Shown here: in pieces, positions 24,236-35,842 of the stretch
Layout: every line of letters begins with the position of its first letter
How positions within the stretch are numbered: position 1 is the first letter of the stretch
Source of the DNA: Odontesthes bonariensis
Lineage: Eukaryota > Chordata > Actinopteri > Atheriniformes > Atherinopsidae
DNA length: 64,000 nucleotides
Reading direction: 5' to 3'
Assembly: GCF_027942865.1 (NCBI RefSeq)
Contig: NC_134526.1
Coordinates: 6,637,284 to 6,701,283 of the forward strand
Notes under the pieces: generated by a model
What the model saw: only the letters and a program-made list of their open reading frames with translations
What the model was told of the DNA's origin: nothing
Database searches by the model: none
Position numbers and translations under genes: made by a program

Positions 24236-27044
24236 GTAAGGCTCTCCTTAGAATAAACCTGATGTGCTGCATGCATTAGCAGTCGGAAATAATATGAGAG
24301 GATGGGGACCCTTCCAGTAAAAGCCTGCATGGAGCTTTCTAATAGCTGCTGTTTGTGAGATGTAAATCTGAACATGATGTAGTTTTATCATTTCTAAGCA
24401 ACAAACTGTTCATGCTTGATTTGTTTCAGAGTGTAGAATCTCGGCCAGGCCGTGATGCTCCCCCTCAGGGCTCTTAGGTGGGATGTGAGGAGCCCAGAGG
24501 AGAACAAATGGAGGAGGAGAAGGATGATCTTTCTATCTCTGACCCTTTCTCACTGTCATCTTTTCCCTCGGTCCTTCAATCTGGCCAGGATCCTCCAGCT
24601 AAATTCTCACTCAGCGGCCTCTCTGAAATGAGCGGAGTGTTTTCTATGCTGCCTGGTTTCTTTTTAAAGGAGCAGTGCCTCTGCACAGATCCAGTAAATC
24701 TATATATGTACGGGTGCAGGATGGTTTTTGAATTCTTGAGTGTGACAGTTGTAGAATTTGCCTTTTTTATGACACTGTGAGCTAATAATTTCATGTGCTG
24801 TGTGCAATTTTTCCACCATTTTCTGCCAGATTCAACGTGCAATCAGACTTTTCTCCACTCCTGATTTGTGTTTGCTTCATTTTGCCTGCTCAGCCGTCGC
24901 CTCTGAGCTCGTTCATTGTGTTCTCTGAACTTTCCCACCAGCTCAGAGGGGAGCAGTGAGTCTCCAAACCTCTGCTTTGTTCATGTTTCTGTTTCAATCA
25001 CTTGGCATGATGACGGACGTGTGCTTTCACACCAAACCTCCTTTATATCGTCTATTATTATTATTATTACATTTTTTTGTTTACAAATGTCCTGATCGTT
25101 TTCTGAGATATAATGCACATATGTCAAATAAAGATGATTCCAGTACATCTCATCTCTTCAGTTGGAGGATAAAGTTGATGTATTTTAATTAATGATCAGA
25201 TTAATGATCAGTTTTAACTCGATGCCAAACATTATATTGTTATTAGAGGCTTTTCTGCTGATAGCTGTGTTGCATTATTGGAAATTAAGTGTGTTTTTTG
25301 AGCATTTATGGGCATTTTTTGGGTGATTTTCAGGCTTAAATGAGTTAATGCTTTTAGAAATTAGTCCAATTTCAGCTGTGGACAGAAGCTTCACAGTTAT
25401 GGGGATTTTATTATCAGGCTTTGATGTCACATTCGTCACAAATGCCTTCTTTTGGCTGTTAATTAATCCGATTAAAAAGAAATAAGAAGAACTTTCATAC
25501 TAAGAAAAGTGCACTTAAGTGGTATCAAAGTCACGAATCTTCAGATCTAAAGGCCTGCTTGGCTTTACAGGAAGTTTCCTCCTTACCTCTGATGTAAAGT
25601 TGCTTCTGTACAACATGCACAACCTCCTGTTGTGAACATGAACTCTTTGGGGTTTTTACTGACTTCTTGTTTGTTTGTAAAAGTGTTCTTTAGAACATGC
25701 ACCTCATCCTTCCGAGCCTCACAGACATTTAAACAGTAACTTACTTTTAATTTTCAAAGTTTCCCTCCAATTAACGAGTTCTTAGATGGTGTGTTGCCAG
25801 CACCCTCCACACGGGGGCGTGCGTGCTCCTTGTGGTCCTGCAGGGGGCGCTGTGCAACCACAGAAAGCTGTGCACAGTGAGCTGAGTGCAGAAGCCCACA
25901 AGAATAATTCAGGCCTGATCCGGAGGTGTTTGACACCAGAGTGGTTTCAGGTAAAAAATAACCTGCTGATGAAGCATGTGGGTAATTAGGTCTGGACTGG
26001 TTTGAGCTCATCAAAGACGGTGTTGTGCTTTGTTTACACTTGTTTACACGTGAATCTTGTTCAACTGTCAGTTATCCCCACATGTCAAATAAAACCAATC
26101 TGTGAGTGACGGTCCAGGTTTGAATAAAATTAATCCTTTCAGCTTCTTTTCACGGGAAAATGTTATTTAAATTTTCTTTTTATGCATTACAAATGGTTAA
26201 ATAAATCATTTTGATTCAGCTTTATGGCTTAATGGATTTAAATCATATAGCAGAGATGGTTCACTCAGATTGACCTAAATTACATTAAAAGTAAAAGTTT
26301 TATAAAAGTTATAGAATGATTAAAATGCTTTTTACCAAACCACAGAGCCTGAATATACCTGCTTCTATATCAACTGTAGTGTTTAATAATGTAAACTATC
26401 ATTTCATGCTGTCTGAATATCAATCACCAAACATATTTTGATATTGTTTCCTAATTTATTTCTGCTCCGTAGTAACTAAGAAAGAATAAATAAGACTACA
26501 AGCTAAAACAGTAAAGTTTGTACCACCAGAAGCCGTTGAGGGATGCTACAGTCTTGTAACCACGGTGACAGTACAGTGCATTACACAAACAAAATTGTTA
26601 AGGTGTGTCTGATTCTGTTCTATTTCCTGACATTTTTGCTCCCTTTCTTGTGTAAGAAGATTTAAAAAAAGATGAAGTAAGCACATGTTAGTGACCTTAA
26701 TTAGGGGGAAAATGAATATCCAAACAGATAAGACCAAACAAAACAACCTGAAGTTCTTTTTACACTCAGAGTTTGTTGTTTTTCACCTGAACACGTAGAG
26801 TGAGGTCAAAGTTGGGGGCTGACGGGGGTTCTGGCTCTTGGTGCTGTACATAGTCATTTCTGGGGGTTATTCTAGTTTTATTTATGTGGATTAAACTAAT
26901 TACTTATCATTTTTTGATTAGTAGGTTGTGGAGGCATTATGTGTACTAATTTGGTTTGTTCCACACAGAACCACTGAGGTGTTTTACATCTGTTTACAGT
27001 CTTGAAGCTAAGCTAAGCTAACCAGCTGCTGGCTGACCTCAGCT
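24236..27044. other. unassigned intergenic or intronic sequence
   Basis: No gene or TIR element was recognised. It contains one CTCF-like site (25,837-25,854). Other ORFs are short and unconvincing. Confidence 0.45.
25837..25854 (+). promoter_or_regulatory. CTCF-like binding site
   Basis: cctgcagggggcgctgtg fits the vertebrate CTCF core (CAGGGGGCGCT) very well. It lies about 1.7 kb past the candidate micropeptide gene, between lasp1 and the downstream genes, where an insulator would be plausible. A motif match alone does not prove occupancy. Confidence 0.5.
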
Positions 27045-27323
27045 CACTGGAAAAAATCAAAGTCTTACCAAGTATATTTGTCTCATTTCTTGTTAAATGA
27101 AAAAGTCTTGAAAACAAATTGTTTTGAGTCACATATCATATGAAACAAGCTTTTTTTTTCATTTGAAGAGGTTTTTAAGCTAATTTCAAGATCACTTTTA
27201 TCTCAAAAGTCCCAAATATCACATCTTATTTCAAGAAATCTTGACAAGCCGATTTTCACTAGTTCCATTGGCAGATTTTTGTTGTTTTTCTTACTTATTT
27301 TTGGAGGGGCATTTTTTCCAGTG
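27045..27323 (-). mobile_element. CACTGG-family TIR element, copy 2, internally deleted
   Basis: Reverse orientation. Both TIRs are present, but the element is 279 bp: about 105 bp near its left end as written and about 25 bp near its right end are missing relative to other copies. Confidence 0.88.
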
Positions 27324-28159
27324 CTTTAAAAGACTGATTTAAAGGAAATATTAAGCTTCTATACCAACTCTCAGCAAGAAACCATTTCAGTAGATTTCCC
27401 AAAATGGCAAACAATTCAGTTCTTCACTCCCCGTCCACCTTTTTTCTGCCGCATGTGTGCAGACAGAAGCACTCTGGGAAATAATCAGAATTCCTCTGCT
27501 GATAGTATAATCTACCTCTCTCCCTATTACAATACAGCCAGTGTTCCATCTAAGAGCACCCACACACACACGCAGTCACTTCAGACAGCATCTTCGGCCC
27601 GGCCGGATCAAATGACACTGCAGCGAGCTGACTCTGCAGCGGGAGGTGTTAAGTTATAAGAACAAGAAAGATGCACTGAGGCTGAACTGTGGGACGCAGG
27701 AGAGTGTTTGGTTGGTTGTTTTCTCCTCTCAGTGTGGGCATACACGGCTGTTTTAAAGTCGGCCTGCATTCCTGACTCCACCACCCTCCTCCAACCCTTC
27801 ACTCACTCGCACTCCACATATCAGATCATGTCACAGCTATGTTGTATGTCCACTGAATCACAGCAAGACGGAGCAGGTGCTCTTTTGTTTTTCAGCTGCA
27901 GCGGCCTTGAGTTTTCCCCTGGAGCCATATTCAGTGATACGTGTTTTTATGTGTTTATAATTACTTTAAAAGGAAAAAAATCCACCCATGGAGCTGTTTG
28001 GCTGTTTTACAGGCGCTGGCGGCATTCCTCATTTCTGACTATATTTAATTTGCACTCAATATTCTGCTTAAAAGCTGGTGAAAAGTACACCATGTGACAA
28101 TATAAGTTCAGATTTTTAAGGCAAAAAAAAGGCAAATATCTAAAAAAACTAAAGTTATG

Positions 28160-28564
28160 CACTGGAAAAAATGCCCCTCCAAAAATAAGTAAAAAAAACA
28201 ACAAATACAAGACGTTTTTGCTTGAAATAAGCACAAAATCTTCCAATGGAACTAGTGAAAATCGGCTTGTCAAGATTTCTTGAAATAAGATGTGATATTT
28301 GGGACTTTTGAGAGAAAAGTGATCTTGAAATTAGCTTAAAAACCTCTTCAAATGAAAAAAAAGCTTGTTTCATGTGATATGTGACTCAAAACAATTTGTT
28401 TTCAAGACTTTTTCATTTAACAAGATATTCCAGATGTATTGTATTAAAACAAGTCCCTATATCTGGCTGAAATAGTGCTTGTTAGGCAGCTGTGTCTTAT
28501 ATTAAGTGTAATGAGATACTCAAAGAGACAAATATACTTGGTAAGATTTAGATTTTTTCCAGTG
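28160..28564 (+). mobile_element. CACTGG-family TIR element, copy 3
   Basis: Full-length-like copy of 405 bp with both ends (cactggaaaaaatgcccctc ... ttttttccagtg). Confidence 0.9.
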
Positions 28565-29425
28565 TGTGGTGTTCTTCAAATTGAAGGATGTGAATGTTGC
28601 TTTCTCTCTTCATCAGGAAATGTCTCCAGAGTTTTTCTATCAGCAAGTTTGGCCATTTCCAGCTAAATCAGGCAGTTTAGGAGTCTTTCAGTCTCTGAAA
28701 CAAAAGTGGGGAGAAAGTAGAAAAACCACTGTCATAAATTACGACATTTCATCGTAAAAGTATCCCCTGGAATGTTGTGAACATAACTCTGGATGTTTAG
28801 TCCTGAAAGAGTATCTCGGTGTGGATTTTTCCCTTAAATCGATGCTTCACAGCGTGACCCATGACACACTCTGAGTCTGTAATAACATCTGCCCTCTGCA
28901 GCACCTGTAACCTCCTGCAACCTTCCCTGGAATGCCAGCGAGATGGAGTTTATGGGGGGTTGGTGAGGGGAGAGCGGCGCAGAATTAAGTGTAATAACAC
29001 AATAGCTGAGGAAGGAGGGGAGGGGAGCCAGGGGGGGGCAAAAAGGACAGAGACGGAGCAAATTTTTAAAAAAAAGGAGACAATGAAAGAAAAGAGAAAA
29101 AGGGGAGGGATGGGGTTGGATCTGGGCTTCGCCATGGCCTTCAGCTGCAGAGTTCCTGTTGTTGTGGGGTGGGAGTTTCCCTCCGCGCGGGCCCAGAGGG
29201 AAGCAGCAGAGGATGTCTTTTTCCTGGCTGACCAAGAATGCCCGGGCCTCGAGGTCTTTCCTTCTCTCATTGGTGTGTTTGAAAAGTTTGAGGCAGGGTT
29301 CTTCTTTGTGCTAATGATATGGATTTTGGCCGGTGTGACTGATGCATAAACATTTCTGCGGGGAGGTTTTTCCCTGGGAAACGGGGGACGTCGGCCCCTC
29401 ACCTCAGACTGGACTACACGTCCCA
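28565..29425. other. unassigned sequence with purine-rich strip
   Basis: ORFs of 133-162 codons lie on both strands over 28,834-29,426. They overlap one another, are driven by a GA/TC-rich stretch and show no domain, so they are not called as genes. Confidence 0.45.
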
Positions 29426-30789
29426 CACCCTCAGAAACAGGGCTACAGTACGAGTCCTTTTCTGTCCCCTGAGGTACAATCTATACTAATGTACCCCCGA
29501 GGGTTAATTATTGGACCTAAAGGTACATATGTGTACTCAAGTGGTAAAAGGTACATATATGTACTCAAGTGGTAAAAGGTACATATAATATATGTACCTT
29601 TTACCACTTGAGTACATATATGATATATGTACTCAAGTGGTAAAAGGTACATATAATATATGTACCTTTTACCACTTGAGTACATATATGATATATGTAC
29701 TCAAGTGGTAAAAGGTACATATATGTACTCAAGTGGTAAAAGGTACATATATGTACTCAAGTGGTTAAAGGTACATATATGTACTCAAGTGGTTAAAGGT
29801 ACATATATGTACTCAAGTGGTTAAAGGTACATATATGTACCTTTTTGAGGGTCCAAAAGGTACATGTATGTACTCAAGTGGTAAAAGGTACATATATGTA
29901 CTCAAGTGGTAAAAGGTACATATATGTAGGCCTACTCAAGTGGTTAAAGGTACATATATGTACTCAAGTGGTAAAAGGTACATATATGTACTCAAGTGGT
30001 TAAAGGTACATATATGTACCTTTTTGAGGGTCCAAAAGGTACATGTATGTACTCAAGTGGTAAAAGGTACATATATGTACTCAAGTGGTTAAAGGTACAT
30101 ATATGTACTCAAGTGGTTAAAGGTACATATATGTACCTTTTTGAGGGTCCAAAAGGTACATGTATGTACTCAAGTGGTAAAAGGTACATATATGTACTCA
30201 AGTGGTAAAAGGTACATATATGTAGGCCTACTCAAGTGGTTAAAGGTACATATATGTACTCAAGTGGTAAAAGGTACATATATGTACTCAAGTGGTTAAA
30301 GGTACATATATGTACCTTTTTGAGGGTCCAAAAGGTACATATATGTACTCAAGTGGTTAAAGGTACATATATGTACTCAAGTGGTTAAAGGTACATATAT
30401 GTACCTTTTTGAGGGTCCAAAAGGTACATATATGTACTCAAGTGGTTAAAGGTACATATATGTACTCAAGTGGTTAAAGGTACATATATGTACCTTTTTG
30501 AGGGTCCAAAAGGTACATATATGTAAGTGATAAAAGGTACATATGTGTACTCAAGTGGTAAAAGGTAGCCTACCGATATGTACTCAAGTGGTAAAAGGTA
30601 CCTATATGTACTCAAGTGGTAAAAGGTACATATATGTACCTTTTTTTCTACATGCTGGGGTACAATAGACAGTCTGTGTTAGGCTACTTCAGTATAAGGG
30701 TACAGAACTATACCTTCTGAGGGTACTGCCCCTGTGACAAGCCATCGTACCCCTAAAGGTACAATTCTGTACTTTATTTTCTGAGAGTG
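29426..30789. mobile_element. TIR element swollen by an internal minisatellite
   Basis: The left end caccctcagaaac and right end ttttctgagagtg are imperfect inverted repeats. Adjacent GTAC-bearing motifs (gtaccccc and ggtacaat) mirror each other inside both ends. This layout is typical of small fish transposons rich in palindromic GTAC. Most of the 1.36 kb is a tandem array (see next entry). No transposase ORF is present. Confidence 0.7.
29519..30642. repeat. 28-bp palindromic minisatellite (GTACATATATGTAC core)
   Basis: The basic unit is ggtacatatatgtactcaag plus tggttaaa or tggtaaaa (28 bp), centred on the perfect palindrome GTACATATATGTAC. Some units carry an insert with tttttgagggtccaaaaggt, and others one with gtaggcctac. 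These recur in order, showing a longer second-order period. Early units (29,575-29,700) occur in head-to-head inverted orientation. Confidence 0.92.
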
Positions 30790-30978
30790 CAACATGCGCC
30801 CCTCACAATAGGAGGCGGGCTCCATAAATCCTGCCAGCCAATGGCTTTGTGTGGGGATCGGTGGTTGGTGGGTTGCACAGGCAGCTGTTGTCAATGGCAA
30901 CAGAGGTTTGCAGGGAAGCATGAGCTGGACAGCTGGTAGAGGGCCCCACAGTCCCCTGCCAGGGGTCACATGGTCCCC

Positions 30979-31522
30979 TGGCAGCCAATCTCCACCCTTC
31001 GCCCTCCTCTCCGCTGCGCTTATTTGCTCGTTCTGGCTCTCTTCGGCTGCAGCAGGAGGGGGAGGGGAGCTGGAAAGAGAGGAGGGAAGTGGCGACAGAG
31101 CGGGAGGGAGGAGAGGGGAGGGGAGGTGAGGGGTGGCAGCGCACACAGGGAAAGAGTGAAAGAGCTGGAGAAGGAAAACGGAGAGCGGGAGTCTCTTCCC
31201 TCTGCCTGCTTATTAAGGAGATAGGTGAGGATCCCACACAGTTCCCCCTCCAGCTGCCACAAAGAGACGCCAGAGGAGAGGACCAGAGACGCGTGTCCAG
31301 TTGGATGTGTCAGACTGTCACAGGCGGAGACGGAATCATGCCTGTGCGGCAGGGCGCAGCGGCGGCTGTGGGCTGCCAGGCTGCTCCGCCCGCGTGAGGA
31401 CGCGCGCGGGGTTGTGTTTCTGTTGGGAATACTGAGCAAGGACACAAATAGAAAGAAGAGAGGCAGCCGGGGATCTTGTGCCATGACTGGGAACGGGAGG
31501 AGGGAGGAGGCTTGCTGAAATC
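30979..31522 (+). promoter_or_regulatory. GC-rich promoter/5' UTR-like segment
   Basis: GC content and CpG density rise (for example around 31,340-31,410, with cgcgcgcgg). The segment ends in an ATG and splice donor. Short upstream ORFs at 31,338-31,397 (20 codons including stop) and 31,483-31,518 (12 codons including stop) precede that ATG, as is common in regulated 5' UTRs. The transcription start is not defined by any TATA box I can see. Confidence 0.4.
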
Positions 31523-31531
31523 ATGGACCAG
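31523..31531 (+). CDS. candidate three-codon coding start before a donor (Met-Asp-Gln)
   Basis: ATGGACCAG is followed at once by gtgagg, a near-consensus donor with CAG upstream. The ATG has A at -3 (aatcATGG) and G at +4. It could be a tiny first coding exon, perhaps an alternative 5' exon of the plus-strand gene starting at 48,223, but no downstream exon proves this. Confidence 0.3.
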
Positions 31532-33294
31532 GTGAGGATGGAGAGAATGAATGCAGGGAGGGAGGGAAGTGAAGGGGAAGTGAAGGGGACCACCACCTTT
31601 TTTTGTGCTTCATGTATATATTCACACCTCGCTGACATGAAACACTCAGAGCAGCAGCAGCAGCAGCTCCCGGTCTATTCATAACATCCATCATCCCCCT
31701 TTCCACTCCCTCAAGGCAAAAACAAACAGCGCCGCATGCTGCTCACCCTGCTGGGTTTTACGCTGCCCTCCGGCGAGCCGGTTCTCACTCAGGGGGGGCA
31801 GCAGAGGTGATGCCACTGGCGAGCGTAAGGCCTGTGGAGGGATGACACCGTTCAAAACATCCCCGGCTTATCCCTGATGCCCAGCGTTAGAGCGACAACT
31901 GAGAGAAAGATGGAAGAAAAGCACCAAAGCAGGGGTGGGGCTGTGGTGAAGCAGCTGGAGGAGGCAGGGGATGGGGTGCCATGCAGCAAGGCAAGTTTCT
32001 CTGTGCAGCACCATTCAACTACAGGGCGATTCAAAGTGCTTTAAATAAAAAAGCATGACTTAAGTTTTAAACAAAAAAAAGAATAAGAACAATAGATAGA
32101 ATCAGGAGTTAAATGTGATTAAGTTTTGAAACTCAAGCTTCATCACTTTCAAAGTTCTCATCGTGTCCTCATGTCACATCCTTTGTGGGGCGTCATCACC
32201 AGTCTGAGACCTGAGACGGAGAGGATGCTCTCACCTGAACTCCACGCTGTGTTTGGGAGTTTTTGTTCACATATTCTGTGTGTGTTTCAGTCTGTTTGTC
32301 CCAGCTGGGGACCGGTAGCTGCTGCCAGCTGAAATGACGGATGTTTCAGAGGAGGAGAGTCCCCTCCATTGCCCTCGTTGCTCTGCCAGCGTGCCTCTTG
32401 CTCATTGATTACCTCATCCCCCCCTTCTCACCCTCCCTCCGGCTCCTCTGTTGCTTTGCGTCCTCCCGTCTCCTGAGGTCGGAGCGGTGCGAGCATCAGG
32501 TTTGGGATGAAGAGGAGGACGGAATAGGGGGGGTTGCATGGGTGACACACCCTGGCCCAGCCCTTCCTTTGGGTGAATTATGCATGTGTCCGCCTGATCA
32601 GGTCTGGGTTAGCCTCCCGCTATGGAGATGATGTCACTCCTGCCGGATAGAGCATGTGCGAGTTTAGGGTTTTGCTCGGTTTTTGGTGTTCTTCATTTAT
32701 CTCCAAAAACCAAATTCCCCAAAATGAAAACCTTGTCTCTGTGTGTTCGGAGATGCCACATGTTGTGTGTGTGTGGGGTTTTAACCTCAGTCTTACGCAC
32801 AGACACACTCACACAGAGTATCAGTTCATCATCTGGGCCGGTTGGAGCAGAAATGGTGTGGCTTACTCTGCAGTTTGGCCGTGAAACAAAAAGCATTTAT
32901 CAAACTGTGCAGGGCTGTGAAATGCTGACACGGCGAGACCTCGGCCCAGGGCTGAGGCTGGGTCAGTGTCATTTTAATAGATGGAGCATAATGTGACATA
33001 ATATGATTATAGCACTTCCTGTTAAACATGTGACTGCGTATTATTGTCATTTGGCAAAGTGGCTGCGAGGCTTTATCTGCTTTTTGTGTTTCCTGCTTCG
33101 GGCCTGAGAAACATCCAGCGCTCCACTGTCAGATGGAAGCCCAAACATGCACTAACAGTGCTGCGTGAATGTAAACACAGGCATGTGGTGTTTACTACAG
33201 CCATGGAAAGTTTAAAGTTTAGCTGTCGTGCACTATCTGAGCTCCTCTTTGTCCCTTTTTCTGGTCTGTGTTCGAGCTGCCTGTGCAAAGCACA
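31532..33294. other. unassigned sequence
   Basis: A short LINE-3'-end-like stretch (about 32,023-32,100, 'gattcaaagtgctttaaata') is the only repeat suspected. No gene is seen. Confidence 0.4.
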
Positions 33295-33685
33295 CACTGG
33301 AAAAAATGAACCTCCAAAAATAAGTAAGAAAAACAACAAATACAAGATGTTTTTGCTTGAAATAAGCAAAAAAATCTGCCAATGGAACTAGTGAAAATCG
33401 GCTTGTCAAGATTTCTTGAAATAAGATGTGATATTTGGGACTTTTGAGATAAAAGTGATCTTGAAATTAGCTTAAAAACCTCTTCAAATGTAAAAAAAAA
33501 GCTTGTTTCATATGAAATCCGACTCAAAACAATTTGTTTTCAAGACTTTTTCATTTAACAAGATATTCCAGATGTATTGTCTTCCAACAAGTCCCTATAT
33601 CTGGCTGAAATAGTACTTGTTAGGCAGTTATATTTTGACTAGAAATGAGACAAATATACCTGGTAAGACTTTGTTTTTTCCAGTG
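33295..33685 (+). mobile_element. CACTGG-family TIR element, copy 4
   Basis: A 391-bp copy with both ends. The pentamer gcaca occurs directly on both sides, which could be a target duplication or chance. Confidence 0.9.
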
Positions 33686-35046
33686 GCACATGGGCTGTGG
33701 CCCAGAGGGGACCAATAAAAAGCTCATTACTTAAAGTTACTCAGAGCTAGCTACCTGTAATTCATTGCTTTGCATCAGAATGAAGCCACACTGTCAGCTT
33801 TACAACAGTTTCTAGAGCCGAACACTTGCCTTTGGACTTTTAAAGCGTCAAACTGTGATCATTGGAGCTTTGCGATCAATAGTCATTAGGCAGACGAGGG
33901 CAGGGCTGCTGGCGACTTTGGGCTCTGGACATGGAGCAGCACAACCACATCCATCACAGGCTAATGGCATTCTCTGCTGTAAAAGCCTGTGATCGTAAAA
34001 AACTGTTATGGACTGTTACGCACGCTTCTTTTTCATTGTTCTTGTGTCTACTTTGAGCTTGAAATGTGTCAGAACAGCAGAGGGAATCCCTAATATCTCC
34101 CGGATGAGCCAAACTAATGTGAACGCGGGTGACGCGGTCGTGTGTTTATGCTCCCGTCTGGACAAAAAACTCCCTGCAGGCTTGGTTTGGGAGACCAGGC
34201 GACATGTCTAACTTTAACATGTGTGCGCGTGCGCGTGCACGTGTGTGTGTGTGAGAGTTTCTGTGGCTCTCAGCCAGAGTTATCTTGCAAATTGTTTTGT
34301 CTGTTTCCCATAGATGTGACTGAAATGGAATGCAGTCAGAATTAGCTCAGAGCGAAACAGCCATGCAGGGAGATATTTTATGAGAGTGAAAGTATGTCCG
34401 TGTGTGTGTGTGTGTGTGTTAGGGAAGAAAGGGTCTTATTAAGTTACAAACGAGATAGTGAGAGGGAATGTGAAAGATGGCAAGTGTGCGAGAGGGACGG
34501 ATAAAGGAAAAGAATGAGCGTGGAACAGGTGGTCTAATCTGAGGCCCCACCCATGGCACCCCGGGGCCCCCTTCCTTTGGTCATCCAAACTTTGGCCTCT
34601 TAAGAATTTCTTACTCTATTGTCCAAAGCTGTAGACATTCAGAGCCTCTTAAGGATAAAATCCTTGTGTTTGTATTTGCATCTAAATTGAAATTAAGCAC
34701 ACACGTTTAAGTGTTTGTCAGTTTTGTCACCCGTGCAGAGAGCTCGCCGCAGCCTCTCTGACCTCATTGTTGGTTTTGCGCCGGGGAGAAGACGGCGATC
34801 GCGGTGAAAATTAACCACGCTGTAGCTGAGAAGAGAAGTTTTTAAGCTGGTTTTGTGTGTGGTGAGAAAAACACTCAGAGGTCTCCGGGGACACCGGTGG
34901 GACTCTGCGAGTGACCCTGGGCACCATTAAAATGTCTCTGTAATTGATTAAAGTATGCAGGCTGCTCGGCCGTGCAAGAGAAACGTCACTCAACAGTCTT
35001 ACATTAAGATAAAGGCATCGGTTTCAGGTTTAAATACTACATCATA
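33686..35046. other. unassigned sequence with GT/GC-alternating tracts
   Basis: Contains an alternating purine-pyrimidine run at about 34,219-34,253 (gtgcgcgtgcgcgtgcacgt and following GT) and a (GT)n at about 34,399-34,420, both potential Z-DNA formers. No gene is recognised. Confidence 0.55.
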
Positions 35047-35842
35047 CTGGAAATGCCCCTCCAAAAATAAGTCAGAAAAACAACAAATACAAGATGTTTT
35101 TGCTTGAAATAGGCAAAAAAATCTGCCAATGGAACTAGTGAATATCGGCTCGTCAAGATATCTTGAAATAAGATGTGATATTTGGGAGTTTTGAGATAAA
35201 AGTGATCTTGAAATTAGCTTAAAAACCTCTTCAAATGAAAAAAAAGCTTGTTTCATATGAAATCCGACTCAAAACAATTTGTTTTCAGGACTTTTTCATT
35301 TAACAAGATATTCAATATGTATTGTCTTCAAACAAGTCCCTATATCTGGCTGAAATAGTGCTTGTTACACTGGAAAAAATAGTATATTTTTCTCATTGAG
35401 TATCTCATTACACTTAATATAAGACACCTAACAAGTACCATTTCAGCCAGATATAGGGACTTGTTTTAATACAATACATCTTGAATATCTTGTTAAGTGA
35501 AAAAGTCTTGAAAACATCTTGTTTTGAGTCACATATCACATGAAAAAAGCTTTTTTTTTTCATTTGAAGATGTTTTTTTTAGCTAATTTCAAGATCACTT
35601 TTAACTCAAAAGTCCCAAATATCACATTTTATTTCAAGAAATCTTGACAAGCCGATTTTCACTAGTTCCATTGGCAGATTTTTTTGCTTATTTCAAGCAA
35701 AAACGTCTTTTATTTGTTGTTTTTTTACTTATTTTTGGAGGGGCATTTTTTCCAGTGTAGGCAGTTGTGTCTTATATTAAGTGTAATGAGATATTTTGAC
35801 TAGAAATAAGACAAATATACATGGTAAGATTTTTTCCCAGTG
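35047..35842 (+). mobile_element. CACTGG-family TIR element, copy 5, interrupted by copy 6
   Basis: The outer copy (about 406 bp without the insert) has a worn left end (tactggaaatgcc). It is split at 35,367/35,758 by a second member of the same family. Confidence 0.88.
35368..35757 (-). mobile_element. CACTGG-family TIR element, copy 6, nested in copy 5
   Basis: Inverted 390-bp copy inserted in the outer copy's cttgttaggcag segment, giving cttgtta[element]taggcag. The intact site in sister copies shows that exactly TA was duplicated. Confidence 0.92.

Noticed and set aside
28834..29426. Overlapping 133-162-codon ORFs on both strands
   Set aside because: They overlap one another, depend on a GA-rich stretch, and show no recognisable motif.
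29519..30642. Regularly spaced repeats that could suggest a CRISPR-like array
   Set aside because: Units are contiguous with no unique spacers, the genome is vertebrate, and no cas genes exist. The same applies to the 32-bp array at 61,149-61,953.
30679..31638. Several 90-155-codon ORFs on both strands
   Set aside because: High GC content lowers stop-codon frequency. Frames on both strands are open at once, so they are best explained as a GC-rich promoter/5' UTR segment.
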